Origin: Ectocarpus siliculosus
Taxonomy: Eukaryota; Sar; Phaeophyceae; Ectocarpales; Ectocarpaceae
DNA: 45,048 nucleotides
Direction: 5' to 3'
Assembly: GCA_000310025.1 (NCBI GenBank)
Contig: FN649728.1
Span: 2,397,299 to 2,442,346, forward strand
Position numbers and translations under genes: made by a program. Below, in pieces: positions 10,619 through 21,708 of this stretch (its first letter is position 1; the number at the start of each line of letters is the position of its first letter). The notes beneath the pieces were generated by a model, which worked only from the letters and a program-made list of their open reading frames with translations, did not search any database and was not told the DNA's origin.

Positions 10619-11282
10619 TCCTGCGCGATGTAACGGCGATTCAATGCGAACCTCTTGGTGATCATTGGCAGCCATCTTGCATCCTGCGGAGAACTGTTGT
10701 GACGACCGGAAGATGTAAACGCTTGGTTTACGCACAGGCACATTCGGAGATCTAGGGTTCGTTTTCCATGCTTATTCGTTGCTATTTCAGCGAGCGCCTA
10801 TTCGGCGAGCAAATGCTGTTGTGTCCCGTTGGAATTTGGAAACGCCTTGTGTATAGGTTACAGCGGTAGCAGCCGGTGACTGGGGTAGTGAGTAGGGGCG
10901 GTTTGGTGGGGACGGGGGCGTCCATGCCGAATGCGAAGATGGGCATGAGGGGATAGAAGTACCATCCGTGCTATGGAGGCTGGACATGTGTCATTTTTCG
11001 GGGGGGCGTGCAAACCTTGTGGGCACCACAACAGCAGTAGGAGTGCCTGGCAGCAACGTAAGTACATAGCAGTAATGGGAGAGAACTACATAGTGTTGGC
11101 AAACTCTGCTGTCGCTGAAGTTCCAATTCTTGTTTCCCAAACCGGTTTGGGGGTAAACGGCAACGGCCGATGCTAGCCCTGATCGGGGTGTGGTGCAGTC
11201 TTCTGTAGCAGAACCAACCTACACAGACGTGATGCTGCCGTGTTTTTCGTAGACGTCTGAATGTAGAAGAACACATGGCTTG
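10619..11282. other. No firm gene
   Basis: A possible first exon reads from ATG 10973 (MEAGHVSFFGGACKPCGHHN) to a GTAAGT donor at 11059, but no in-phase partner was found. Otherwise nothing is recognised. Confidence 0.25.
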
Positions 11283-11610
11283 AATGTACACGCATCGATC
11301 CTTCTCGTAAGATGCCCAATGTAGAGCAAAACACTATACTTTGAAATCGTACTCGATTTGAAAGAGATAAGTACACGTACAACAGACGCATGCAAGAAAA
11401 AAAAAAAAGGGTGGTACCTTCCGCACAATCATAAAGCCTCTTAATTTAGTGCACTCCCTCGGCCGCAATTCCTTGTACATTCTGATGCGCATGCATCAGT
11501 CCTCCTCGCAAAGTGCCAGGCAATGCAGAACAAAAAACGATTTTGAAATCGAGCTCGATTTGAGCGAGATAACAGTCAAAACAACAGGGCACAGAAAGGA
11601 GAAAAAAAGA
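11283..11610. repeat. Diverged tandem duplication (~190-bp spacing)
   Basis: The segment 11288-11400 (TCGTAAGATGCCCAATG...TTTGAAATCG...CTCGATTTGA...GAGATAA) is repeated at 11479-11575 (TCGCAAAGTGCCAGGCAATG...TTTGAAATCGAGCTCGATTTGAGCGAGATAA). The second copy has the palindromic core ATCGAGCTCGAT. Both are followed by an A-rich tract. No coding potential is evident. Confidence 0.6.
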
Positions 11611-11640
11611 GGCTTCAGCCCAAACGCCTCTTCGTATTTT

Positions 11641-11659
11641 TTTCGCGCTTCGCGCGAAA
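11641..11659. promoter_or_regulatory. Perfect TTTCGCGC palindrome (E2F-like dyad)
   Basis: TTTCGCGC-TTC-GCGCGAAA is a perfect 8-bp inverted repeat with a 3-base spacer directly after a T-run. TTTCGCGC is the classic E2F/DP half-site known from plants and animals. A hairpin function is the alternative. No gene start can be assigned to it: the nearest open frames (plus from 11815, minus at 11686-11940) are unconvincing. Confidence 0.4.
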
Positions 11660-12424
11660 TTAATATAACTCGTTCCCGGGTTGCCCTACCCATGGTCGCT
11701 GAGCCGGCAAGGCCTCTCGGCAACTCGGCAACGCATCATTCGCGCTGAGAGCAGAGAGTGACCCGGATAGCTTCTCTCTTCGGGGAGTGTGCGCAGCAAC
11801 CATGGTAAGAGAGTTTGACAGACGGGAATGGAGGTACCTTCATGTCTGCGGCGTTCCCCCGGCCCAATCTTTCGTCCATCCCGACGTCCAAAGTCGGCGT
11901 AAACTGCGGTAATCGCGCCGCACAAATTGCAGGCGGTCACAGCAGGCAGCAGGCTACACAGCAGCGCAGCAGCTGCCTGAACAACTCAGTTATTACGCTT
12001 GGCAATGCGTGTGTCGTACACGGTGAACCCCTTGTTTGTTTCGAAACCCTCGCGGTCAAGGAGGTTGTTCGTGGCCTGCCGGTCTTTGTAGGCTGCGGTT
12101 GGTGCTCTTGGTAGGTACTTGGATTCACCTTGGACATGTATGTAGTGTAGGCTCCCAGCGCATGGCTTATGTTGACTACTATTGAAAACACCGATGGAGC
12201 ACCAAGTAATCACATACGAGACACATAAGACCACGCAGGGTGGAGATTATAGCGCAGCAACATCCGTTCGTTGTCATTCAGATCAGGCCGAGCAGCTAGC
12301 GGTTAGGGCTTATCTCCACCAGCGCATCATGGAGTCTACATTACTCAATGTCTTCTCTCAAACCGAACCCATTTTTCAACGAGTCTATATTCAAGACGTA
12401 ACGGGCGACATGGCAAGCGCTCAA

Positions 12425-12590
12425 GCAGGTTCCTTGCGTTGTGAAAGGTCCCAACGTCCCAACACGAACATTTATGTCAACAGACAAAATAATCATGCAG
12501 AGGCAACCTCGCGTTGGCACGCCCAGATCTGCTGCAGCTGCGGTCCGAAAACCCCGCAAATCTGGTTCCATGTAGCATTGATGATCCGCT
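12425..12590 (-). repeat. Diverged repeat, minus-strand copy of an inverted pair
   Basis: Read on the minus strand this segment (ATGGAACCAGATTTGCGG...TTTCGGACCGCAGCTGCAGCAGATC...CCAACGCGAGG) matches the plus-strand segment at 13437-13597 at about 65-70% by eye. Both contain a frame starting M(E/D)P(D/N)LR and ending near (D)IxVRVG. A partner of this kind in opposite orientation within 1 kb suggests two copies of a mobile or duplicated sequence. Confidence 0.55.
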
Positions 12591-12713
12591 GCTGTCACAG
12601 ACCCAACCTGCCAATTGTGGGTCGTCCAACAAAGCTAGTGTGAGCTATTGTTGTACACCCGCGGTTCAGGAGTAATGGGTCTATGGTGGCGTGGGTCGTA
12701 TATGGAGTATGTA

Positions 12714-12740
12714 TGTTGTTGTTGTTGTTGTTGTTGTTGT
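12714..12740. repeat. (TGT)n microsatellite
   Basis: Nine perfect TGT/GTT units in non-coding sequence. Confidence 0.9.
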
Positions 12741-13059
12741 CTTCACATTAAAAACCGTTCCGATTTCTCTCTACCCAGGACCTTCGTATGTCCGTACTGA
12801 TCCAACACTCGACGCGGTCGATTCCCGTGGTCACAGGTTAACTTACCCTAAAAAAGTACACTCAAATAAACTGGCCCCGAGGGGTCCGCAAGTCAATAGA
12901 AATTCAACGGCAGATATTCTGGAATCCTCCACTCCCTCTGCGCGCTATGCGAGGGATCAACTGAGACTAGGAGTCACTATCATGGGCCGGAGAGAAAGAG
13001 GTACACCCCCTTGGTTCAATCCTGGTACTCCACAACGCAAGCAGAGACAAAGCCATCTG

Positions 13060-13195
13060 GCACAGAAAAAGAGACAAAAAATAGAGAAAAAAGAGAAAAG
13101 AGAGAAAAAATAAAATAAAAAGGAAACAGTAAAAGAAAAAGAGAAAATAAAATGAAAATAAAATGAAAAAGAGCGAGGACAAAAAGGGACTAGGC
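13060..13195. repeat. Purine-rich low-complexity tract
   Basis: About 135 bases almost free of pyrimidines on the plus strand (AAAGAGACAAAAAATAGAG and similar). Open frames on both strands here are lysine/arginine-rich or phenylalanine-rich artefacts of composition. Confidence 0.8.
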
Positions 13196-13436
13196 CGAAA
13201 ATAACAAGAAATAAGAGGCAGAAACAGGCACACGATGGGGAGACCACTAACGAACAAGCAAACACGCAAACATGGCCACCACCCAGCGATACATTGTAAT
13301 GGTACGTCATCACTACTGGGGGGTTGGTGCAATGGTGCAGCGTTGGGGGGGGGGAATTGGCTAAAATATATCAATCCGGCACGCATCGTGCCACTCGGTC
13401 CGTCTCTTCTCGTTTGCTTTCTTCCCTCGCCGTCGT

Positions 13437-13655
13437 ATGGACCCAAATTTGCGGCGAACTTTTCGAACTGCAGCTGTAGCATGCGAAAGCATGACCCCAG
13501 TAGCAGATCCGGTCGTCCCAACGCGCAACTCGCTGCTCGATGATATCCTCCACTTGTTTAGATGTATAGATATCCGTGTCGGGCCTCCGAACGCAATGAC
13601 CGTAATTGAACACCCTCTGCGTCGCCTGGTTCACGTTGCATTTAAACTGTGTTGG
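13437..13655 (+). repeat. Diverged repeat, plus-strand copy of an inverted pair
   Basis: Partner of 12425-12590, with a ~21-base insertion relative to it. It encodes an open stretch MDPNLRRTFRTAAVACESMT ... VHVAFKLCW that ends exactly at a good donor (TGG|GTAAGTTG at 13656). It could therefore be an exon of an unresolved gene or an exonised transposon. No in-phase acceptor exon was established. 13690-14215 holds short frames only. Confidence 0.5.
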
Positions 13656-14215
13656 GTAAGTTGTCTTGGTCTGGGAGAAGGTGTGTGAAGGTAGGCTACA
13701 GGTGATATGCTGCCACAGCGCAACCGTTGCTTGGTGTGACCACTACCGCAATTTTTGTTGCTCAACACTTCCCGACTGGCCTTGTCTACGTGTCTCGTGT
13801 GCTGGGTGCTACCCGGTTAGTTTTGGAAATCAATCAAACCAAGACCGTTTCGCACTGAGTCCTGCGCCTCAGCAGAAACTCGATTCGACCACATTTTGCA
13901 AAATTAGCTGTTGAATTAAATTTGTACGCATGTAGGCTACATATGTTGTTTGGACAGCGGCGTGTGTACTCGGTGAAAGACTCAAACTGCCAGCTCCTGA
14001 GTGCTTGTGCGATTCTCGGCTGGTTCGGTCGTAAAGCACCTGTCCTCTTTCCCGCGTTGTAGCCGTCGACACTGTATCGGTGGATGCAGCAATAGTCATT
14101 TCCCATCTACACGCATGGTGTTATCCACCTGTAGCGCACCGTGTAACGACTCACCAAGGCGTCGCTCCGCCCCCCTTTTGCCTCCGGCGTCATTTCGTTT
14201 GCGTTTTGCTCGAAG

Positions 14216-15266
14216 GCGGCCGACCGGTTCAACATGAACCGTAGTTGGGATCATATCCAAAACAAATACGTCGGAACCGGCCACTCGGACACCACCAAAT
14301 TGTAAGTACACTGCAGTAGCATGAACGACTCTCATGCGCTGTTGTCGTCAGCTTCGGGTCCGTACTGCTGCTTTCTCTTCGCATGTGCTGAATTTCGTGA
14401 TGGTGGCGTGCAGTGCGCCTTTTCCTCTCGAAAATATTTGAAAATGTTTGGGAGCACCCGTTTTGCATGTCTCTCCTTGTATTCGCTGCGAATGGGCTTG
14501 ACGTACCACTGCCGCCCTCCCCACCGCCATCCGCGCTTGTGCACTTTTCCCCCTGCCAATCATCCCTACTTCAGTGAATGGGCAACAAACCAGCACCGAG
14601 ACTCTATCGCATCACACATTGGACACAGCGACTTGCTGATGTACTTTGCCGTGGCGGAGAACAATGCCGTGGGCCGTGTGCGGTACCAGCTGCTCGAGGT
14701 AACTCATTCCACACTTGCTGTAGTTTTCAATTGGAATTTTTTTTTGTATCACCGGTTCCTCCTTGTCGAATCTTCACGTGCCAAATAGGCGTGTACGTTG
14801 GAAGGAAAGGCCGTTGTTTTCGCCCGGCTGGGTTGGCGACGGAAGCAGTATACCACAAGCGGCGCTCACGGCTGGGGCTCAACTGCATGGCAATGTTTTC
14901 ACCGCCAACCTGCGTGTTCTAGCACTATAATAGCTCTGGTCGCGTGTCTAGGGGCCAAGTGCCTGCTCTCAGTATTAGATAGATTCTTGCATGGTAGCAT
15001 ACTACGATTTGATATTCTCCCTGTTTCCAGTCGTGCACACACAACCGCGATGAGTGGAACTATCACTGCGTAACACGTCGCGAGGAGGCACCGGGAAAGG
15101 TTCGTTGTCCGCTGTGCGTTTCTCTTGTACCATAGTGTGGCTGCCGTTGCTTCGCGCCGTATTTTTACTCACTGGGCCGTACTGCTTCCCGCCCCGTTTT
15201 CTTCCTTTGCAGAAAATGCTGCAACCGTGCGGGCCACCACCAGCAAAAGACGACGACGATATATGA
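14216..15266 (+). CDS. SF3B5: Splicing factor 3B subunit 5 (SF3b10)
   Basis: SF3B5 is the ~10-kDa subunit of the SF3b part of U2 snRNP, which helps U2 recognise the branch point. Exons are 14216-14301, 14575-14698 and 15213-15266 (TGA). The spliced product reads DRFNMNRSWDHIQNKYVGTG, HSDTTKFEWATNQHRDSIAS, HIGHSDLLMYFAVAENN, VRYQLLEKMLQPCGPPPAK and DDDDI. The family landmarks are all present: KY(V/I)GTGH(A/S)D, EWxxNQHRDS, YFA(I/V)AEN and KMLQPCGPP. Splice sites are AAATT|GTAAGT, TTCAG|TGAATGG, CTCGAG|GTAACT and TTTGCAG|AAAATG, all in phase. Length is about 81 residues from ATG 14234, near the usual 86. The in-frame codons before that ATG (AADRFN) match plant homologues and follow a good acceptor (CGAAG at 14215), so translation probably starts in a small upstream exon that I could not place. 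Confidence 0.93.
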
Positions 15267-17342
15267 CACTGCTTTTGGAAGCGCCGACGTCTTGTCGGTT
15301 CTTCGTCGATTTACATTTTTGCGTGTTTGAGCGCCACTCTTCGTGTGTAGACATGTAGACCAACGTTGTGTTGGTGGCGTTATTATTGGCAAAACATATA
15401 GCGTACAACGGTGGATGTATTTGTGGCCATGTGGCGAAGAGATAATGAAACGAAATGCCGTATGCATACGATCCGCGGCTGTTGCTTGCCGAGTATGTGT
15501 CTTGAGGTTCTTGGGTGGCATCTGTTTGCGTGCATCTAGACCCTATGCTATCGCTTCATGTGGTGCTTGACCTCAGCCCGGACATGACCCCCCGTCTCGT
15601 CAACAGCCGTTCAGAACGAAGCTGCACGCGGCGGGATAGCTAGGTTATCCGGTTTGAGCCCTCGTGTCGGGATGCGTTTCGCCATTCTTCAACACATCGG
15701 CGGAGGGCGCAAATTGGTGAATGCAACCAGGGAAGGATTCGCCCCCCTCGGGATTTAACGCGGGAGACTAAGGAAGAGAGTTCCTTCTCCAGAGTAAACA
15801 CGACCGCAAGCTGAGCAGATACTGCGAGAAGCGAACGGTGCGGAAGTAAATGTTGAACAACTTTGGTGGGGTTAAGTGCGGTGAACACGATGGATGTGTG
15901 GCGAGCGTATTTGTTCATCAGCGAGTCAATCAAGCTATTCAGCTCACCTATCTATACTGACTCTGGCAAACGCTCGCGGCCCCACCGCCGAAACCTGACT
16001 TTTTGTAGAACGGTGCTTTGTGCAACCAATCGCGGCGGGTACCGCCACTCAAGGCGCAATATACCCACCACCCTGAACAAAAGGACGTCGGCAACTCGTT
16101 CCGGGTACAAACTTGTCTTCATTCTGAATCAGCCTTGTTCTTGTCAACGGCGTACATGTTACGTCTTCACCACGCCAGGATCACTCAAGCAACGTCCACG
16201 ATGTGGAGCTGTGTGGCGGTGCAGCCCAGCTTTGTCCTTGATCCACAAAATATCTCACGGGTACAGCAATTGTTGTTGTTTTCCTTTGATTGTTTGCATT
16301 TTTTGTTGTTCATGTGGTGTGCACCGTAACCACCGCTCCGGTCGCTCTGTTCAGTACCTTTGTAACATCCGTACCGGGGGGTCCTACGGAAGCGGGCGCA
16401 TTGGTCTACATGGTCACAGGCCAAAACTACCCTCAAAAAGCGAAAAACGCTTGGAAAAAGTAGAAAGGAACGCGACACCCGAAAACCACTGAACTGAGAC
16501 TTACGTACTGCTGTACGTCTGCCAGAAGGCATTTGCAGCGGAAGGTGGTAGTGGATATAGACGACTTGTCCAAAAAACAAAAAGTTACACGTGTTTGTGC
16601 CGGCGTATATAGATGTGCCGTCGCTCCAGATTAACAGGCATCCTACACATGCAATGATAATTCTCGTTGTCATGCTATCATAACACTCGTAAATAAATAA
16701 TAAAGACTGCCTGTATGTAGTGTGTAATGTGTTCTCATTACATAGCCGTTCGACTGTGGTCTTATCTCGAATGGGTAGTCTTTCTGTGTTTGTATTTATG
16801 TTTCCTAATGTGCTACATAGCACTGCTGTGTCTGTTGAGTACAGCAGTATACATGTAGTATTGTAGTACATGACGTTCGAAATATATTGATGTCCAAAAC
16901 CGGAGGGCGGGGTGGGTGGGTTGAAAAGTCTTACAATGAGTGTTGCGAACGACCTGCTGGATATAATATTGGACCTATAGTCTACTGCTGTATTTGAGTC
17001 TGCCAATATTCCCGGAGAGCTGTGTGGCGGCTTGTACTGTGTAATCATGTACCTCATGTGACCTAATCCCGCCGCGTCCGAAAATGGAGTTCTATGATTG
17101 GCTGGCTTGCTCGCTAGTGGCAAGAACCAAGAACCAAACACCTTACTTGTACAGCAGTAGTGCTGGTGACGTTTCGGATAAGGATGAACCAGGTTTAATC
17201 CTGCCGCACACCAAAAACATCCTTTTCTGCTCGCGGTGTCTTGTGAATCTTGTGCCGGTGTTCCACATGCAAAGGGCGGGTGCAAGAACCTTGTCCAGAG
17301 GCCGAGGATCCGAAAGTATAGCATACGGGGACAAAGTCTGAC
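15267..17342. other. Long intergenic stretch, no firm gene
   Basis: A minus-strand frame at 15640-15933 (PTKVVQHLLPHRSLLAVSAQ) and a plus frame from 15890 (MDVWRAYLFISESIKLF) look partly protein-like but lack supporting splice sites. 16185-17324 carries a long stop-free minus frame that I judge to be chance. Three copies of the decamer TACAGCAGTA or its complement lie at 16506, 16840 and 16983, and a fourth at 17150. Confidence 0.35.
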
Positions 17343-19715
17343 ATGGCAAAGCGAAGAAACAGCCAGGTAAGCAACTCAAGGTGTCCGCTCTCTGCTGTAG
17401 TCTGTAGACTACGGCTTTTTCATTGGCTTTACGACTACACATATATATACTGACCCTTTCGCTGTGAACATTGTTTGTTTGCGTGAAATTCTTGTATTCA
17501 AATTTAATGAATGGCCAACAGACCCTACTACATGTGGACTGGTGTTTCGAATCCAATCGTTGGGGGGCTCCTTTCGCGATGCCGACGACTGGGCGCGCAT
17601 GGACCAAGAACCGGCATCAAGAGTTGTTTCCAGCTTTGAGCATGTGCTTGCTGGATCGTACGTTGCACGGGGCATTCCCCACTGTTGTTCGACATTGGAC
17701 AGGTGGGGTTTCGGGACGATACGAGCTACCTCACAGCCCACTACGGTGGGCGAAGCCCTAGGCGAACTACTCGAGTGACGACCCATGGGATTCCAAGGCC
17801 ACCCGAAAAGGCATCACCGGTCGGTAGCCAGGCTGACCCCACCGTGAAATCAATCGCGCCAACCAGGGGCAGCCGCCCCGCGTCAACTGGTGTCGTTATT
17901 GCTAGAAGAGAGACGATTGGAGTTGGTGCGCGGAATGCTGGAGAAGGGAGGTTCTTGGTGAGGCCTACCTTGAGCGAGCAGCTTGCGTCTATCGGGAAGG
18001 CTGCGGAGGATATTACCGCGTAAGGTTTGTTTTGTTCTCGCCCCACGTCGTCCTGTCAACAAAAACACAAGAACACATGAGTTGATTGATTGTTGCTTTC
18101 TAAAGAACGGTCCGAGTGTATCCAGTTACCAATGTCATGGCAGTGGCAGCGGCGGTTGTTGGTGGCCTCGCTGTCTTTGATGTCGTCACACTGCTGCAAT
18201 CAGTTTCACCTTGCCAACAACAAGGCAGGCGTGCATTGGCAGCGCAACCCTCGGCGCTTTCCCATAATATTGTGACAAGCGTGTTTCACATGGACCGCAC
18301 CGTCCGATTTTCAGCAAAGCTATTCAGCAAACACAACATTTTTTTTTGCATTTCGTGGCTTTTTCAGGGGTATTCGAAAATCGCACGGACTAAAACCACT
18401 GGAGGGGGCGATACTCACCACACCGTCGGAGAGCTTCCTCGTTGGCAAGCTGCGGTGGTGAGTGCCGTTTTCGTACCATACCTATGTATCTCCCGAAATA
18501 TAGCTATTTGGACGAAGGAATTTGGTTCCTCCCTGTTTGTCTCATTTAAGGATGAACCATGTACCCTTTGCTGGTGTCCGATCTCTATGACAGATGACCT
18601 ATTCTGAATGGGACGAACGTATTGTGTGGCTTGGCATGAGATGACCACTTGAGTGCCACCACCAGACTTCCAGCACGGATGGGTGGAAATTCAGCTGATA
18701 GTTTCTAGTAGTCGGTGTCAGCTGACCACACCAGGGCCCCAAGGGTTGGGGTCACATTATTTTATTGGATTGTGCGAGTGTTGTGTCGAGGGTTCTCCTG
18801 GCACACACACACCGCGCCGCTCCCTCCTCGCATGTTACAATAGCTGCTTGGCGATGTGTGCGTTTTGCGCTTGTCCCACGCATCGCGACCTCAAACACGG
18901 AACAGCACTGACGCCTCTCATGGTGCATGCATTTTTCGATCAACTTGACCTTGTTGATTCTGTGAAATATCCTCCCCCCGTCCGTAATACTTACGAGGGA
19001 ATAGCGGTAACATGTTCGCGTGTTGTCCATCCTATCATCGTGTTTCACTCCTGACCACGGCAGTAAATACCCGTCGCCAGTGGCCTTCTTCAATCACAAG
19101 TGCGTCTACACGTTTCATCACCCTTTTGAAGCGACAAGGGTAAGGCGGTGTCCGGTCCAAAACTTCAATTAAATGTTGAATGTTGTCCTTTCACTCTATA
19201 GATGCATCTAATGCCACGTGATTAACCCATCAGCGAATCATTGGGGGCCAAAACGGCCGTGAGATGTTTTTCCTATGACGTCAGATAGTAGGTACGGTCG
19301 TTGGCAGATGCAAAATCTGCAGTTGTCCCGCATGTAAACATTACCGCTTTGTTTGGTTAGAACGACATCGTGAGCCAAACAACATCTTGTGTGCAGTATC
19401 GCCACACCAGGTGAATGTGACGAAAGACGTGCGATTTCAACCGATCACGCCATAATAGGTTTATGTATGTGCGATACCACAACCCATCATCTAAAACATT
19501 TGTGTGAAAATGACGGGCAGATCACCATGGAGATGTTCTTCCGCGACATGCGGAGCGCTGCGCTCGACTCCCCACGACGCGAGCTGCGTTTCAAGATCGA
19601 CCACCCTCTGTGCCACTACACCAAGGACTATTCTCACGACGACCCTTCCCACTTCGTCGTGATACAGTTCAGTTCGGGCCTAGATGCGGAGAGGGTCCTG
19701 GAGAAGGTGGAGTAA
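17343..19715 (+). CDS. Unknown protein, five exons, ~233 residues
   Basis: Exons are 17343-17366 (MAKRRNSQ, donor CAG|GTAAGC), 17703-18019, 18368-18457, 19064-19139 and 19521-19715 (TAA). Every junction keeps phase and total length is 702 bases. Donors are GTAAGG, GTGAGT and GTAAGG; acceptors include TTTTTCAG before exon 3. The first half is basic and probably disordered (SPRRTTRVTTHG, TRGSRPASTG). The second half looks folded: PLEGAILTTPSESFLVGKLR, YPSPVAFFNHKCVYTFHHPF, EMFFRDMRSAALDSPRREL, RFKIDHPLCHYTKDYSHDDP, SHFVVIQFSS. Alternating polar/hydrophobic strands there could suit a small beta-rich (PH-like) domain, but I do not recognise the family. The reading is convincing as a gene because five exons join cleanly; the first exon is the least certain because it is only eight codons. 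Confidence 0.72.
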
Positions 19716-19898
19716 ATGCTGCACACCTGTTATCCTCAGACTCAGAGGGCCTTCCTACTTATCAATGAATCATACCGCGCTGGAGTATTGTAGTTTGCTC
19801 GAATTTGGACATTAACGTACCATGGCTTTTTGTTTCGATCTGGGGTACTGCGTCGACGGTTTGGGGTAAATCTGATGAACGGGTATCCCGTGTCACGA

Positions 19899-20083
19899 CT
19901 ACGGTGCTTCCAAAGCACGCGCAAGCATCTTCTCCCGTGCTTGCATTTTGCCGTGAACGATGCGAATGAGTCTTCGCTCAACCCACCAGGGTTCAAAAAC
20001 AATGCGAACGTTTTGCTTCTCTTCCTCCACCAACCGCCAGGTCATGCCGCTCATCCGAAGGTCAGGCGGTGTCTGTTGACGGG
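19899..20083 (-). CDS. Candidate terminal exon of an unrecognised gene
   Basis: After an acceptor-like GTCAACAG, the minus strand reads TPPDLRMSGMTWRLVEEEK, QNVRIVFEPWWVERRLIRIV and HGKMQAREKMLARALEAP to a TAG. The charged amphipathic composition looks like real protein. A possible partner upstream is the minus frame around 20410-20513 (DTRDVLEFCPTSGIVSCDVT), whose GGA|GTGCAG donor would join in phase, but this is weak. The gene body would lie between 20.1 and 20.7 kb. Confidence 0.35.
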
Positions 20084-21109
20084 AAACTATGTGGTGCCGA
20101 CACCGGTGACTTTTGGCAACCGACACGATTTCGCTTGCTGAAGACTGCAACACGTGGAGATATCATCATATGTGTTCATGTCGCAACTAGGTTACAGCCA
20201 ACCCGCCTTACTTAGTAGGTACACTTGATAAATAACGTATCGTGGGTGGGTATGTGGCAGTAATAAGTAGCAAGCAGGGTGACTTTCCTTTGGCCCCGTG
20301 AACTCTTAAACGGTTGATTTGTCGTTAATTCCGGCGCTGGGGTAACTCCGTAAACCAAGCGTCTACTTGGCGTCTGCATCGGGGGGGAATTGGCCGCCCA
20401 CGCCAACGCTGCACTCCTGTCGATGTTGCCGGAAGAAACGTCACATCACACGAAACAATTCCGCTGGTAGGACAAAATTCGAGTACATCTCTTGTGTCGG
20501 GGTCATGTTCCACCGTTCATTAGCGCTTTTGCAAGAAGGAAGGCCCGCCAAGAAAGAACTGGCTCTGCTCTTTCGTCAATGTATTTCGACGACAAGCGGA
20601 AAATAGGGTGATTTTGCGGCCTAGACCCCTCTAAAACGTGGCTGTATGGTCGCACAAACCCATTGGCGGAAGGGCTGTCAGAATTCGCATGGAACACGTC
20701 TTCGAAGGGAACCCAGAAGCTGGAATCGGGTAGGCCTGCGCCTCTACTGGTCTGGGTGGGTAGGGGAAATGAAGGTTGCCTTAATATTCATCGGTCAAAG
20801 AAAGACCGTTTTCATTGGCGATTGGAACGATAAAACGAGTCGCTATTCAGATGGGAGGTGACCATTGGTCTTGGCGTACGAAATCGTATGATACAAGCAC
20901 CCCCCACCGCTATAACGCCTCAGAAGGCATGCATGGGGGGAAAAATAAATAGAAAATGACCCAACCATGGAGTCCACTCCTCTGCTCGCTCGCCTACTGT
21001 CCTCGGCTATTTAATGGGCGCGACTTGAGACATACTAGGTTTTCCTACTTTCTGAAGAGCACGACACGCGAAAACATCTAGCGCAGAGAGTTTATTCACG
21101 GGGACGAGT

Positions 21110-21708
21110 GTGGTGATTCTCGTTTCTCCTCTCGTGTTGTCCCTTACTCACAAAGACCATACACATAAGGGCGTTTCACGGTCCAACCGGTGGTCCAGGA
21201 TATGCCTGTATGATTCCATTCTCTTCGCACTTGCCCAACATACCAACCCTTACGAAGCAGGCACGTGCCACAAGAAAAATATTGCGGAGACTTCTGCGTG
21301 TTTCCTACAAATACTCCCAAGCGAGTGCCGCGTGAAGGCTATGGTATTGGTAGGTGCGCCTTTGCCTGGAGCTCAGCAGTGCTACCTCGCGAGGAGATAT
21401 TGACGATTGTCAAGCCTTTGGGTCTATGCCACACGTCTTTGACGAGCTGGGCTTGCGAACATGAACCTCTTTTAGAACAAGCACCAACCCTACTCGTTGC
21501 CTCCACCCACCTCCCCCGTCCCAGAGCTGCTCTCTCCCCTCCCGGTTCGCGTCTCCCCGATTCGTAACCTCCCCTCCCCTCTCCTCCTCTTTGTAATCTG
21601 CCGGGGTTCTGCTCCTTCAAACAACAGCCGTCAACTTGTGATACGGTTCCTCCGGCGCCCATATTGTTAGTCATAAAACGAAGCTTGACACGCTCATATG
21701 CGCAGTGA
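21110..21708 (+). CDS. Candidate two-exon 3' part of an unrecognised gene
   Basis: A plus frame ending at a strong donor (ATGGTATTG|GTAGGT, 21349) reads VSRSNRWSRICLYDSILFAL, AQHTNPYEAGTCHKKNIAET and SACFLQILPSECRVKAMVL. It joins in phase to 21628-21708 (PSTCDTVPPAPILLVIKRSL ... SYAQ, TGA) after a long CT-rich tract ending ACAACAG. The start is unknown; 21110 is only where the open frame becomes plausible, and no ATG lies upstream in frame nearby. No domain is recognised. Confidence 0.38.

Noticed and set aside
13010-13030. GGTTCAATCC as a tRNA T-loop (B box)
   Set aside because: The flanking bases do not form a T-stem, and no acceptor stem or anticodon arm can be drawn.
12967-13313. Phenylalanine/serine-rich minus-strand frames
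   Set aside because: Produced by the purine-rich low-complexity tract.
16185-17324. 379-codon minus-strand open frame
   Set aside because: Residue composition looks random, it crosses AT-rich non-coding DNA and the repeated decamers, and it has no domain or splice support.
17535-17560. TTCGAATCC as a tRNA T-loop
   Set aside because: The stems do not pair, and it lies in an intron of the five-exon gene.
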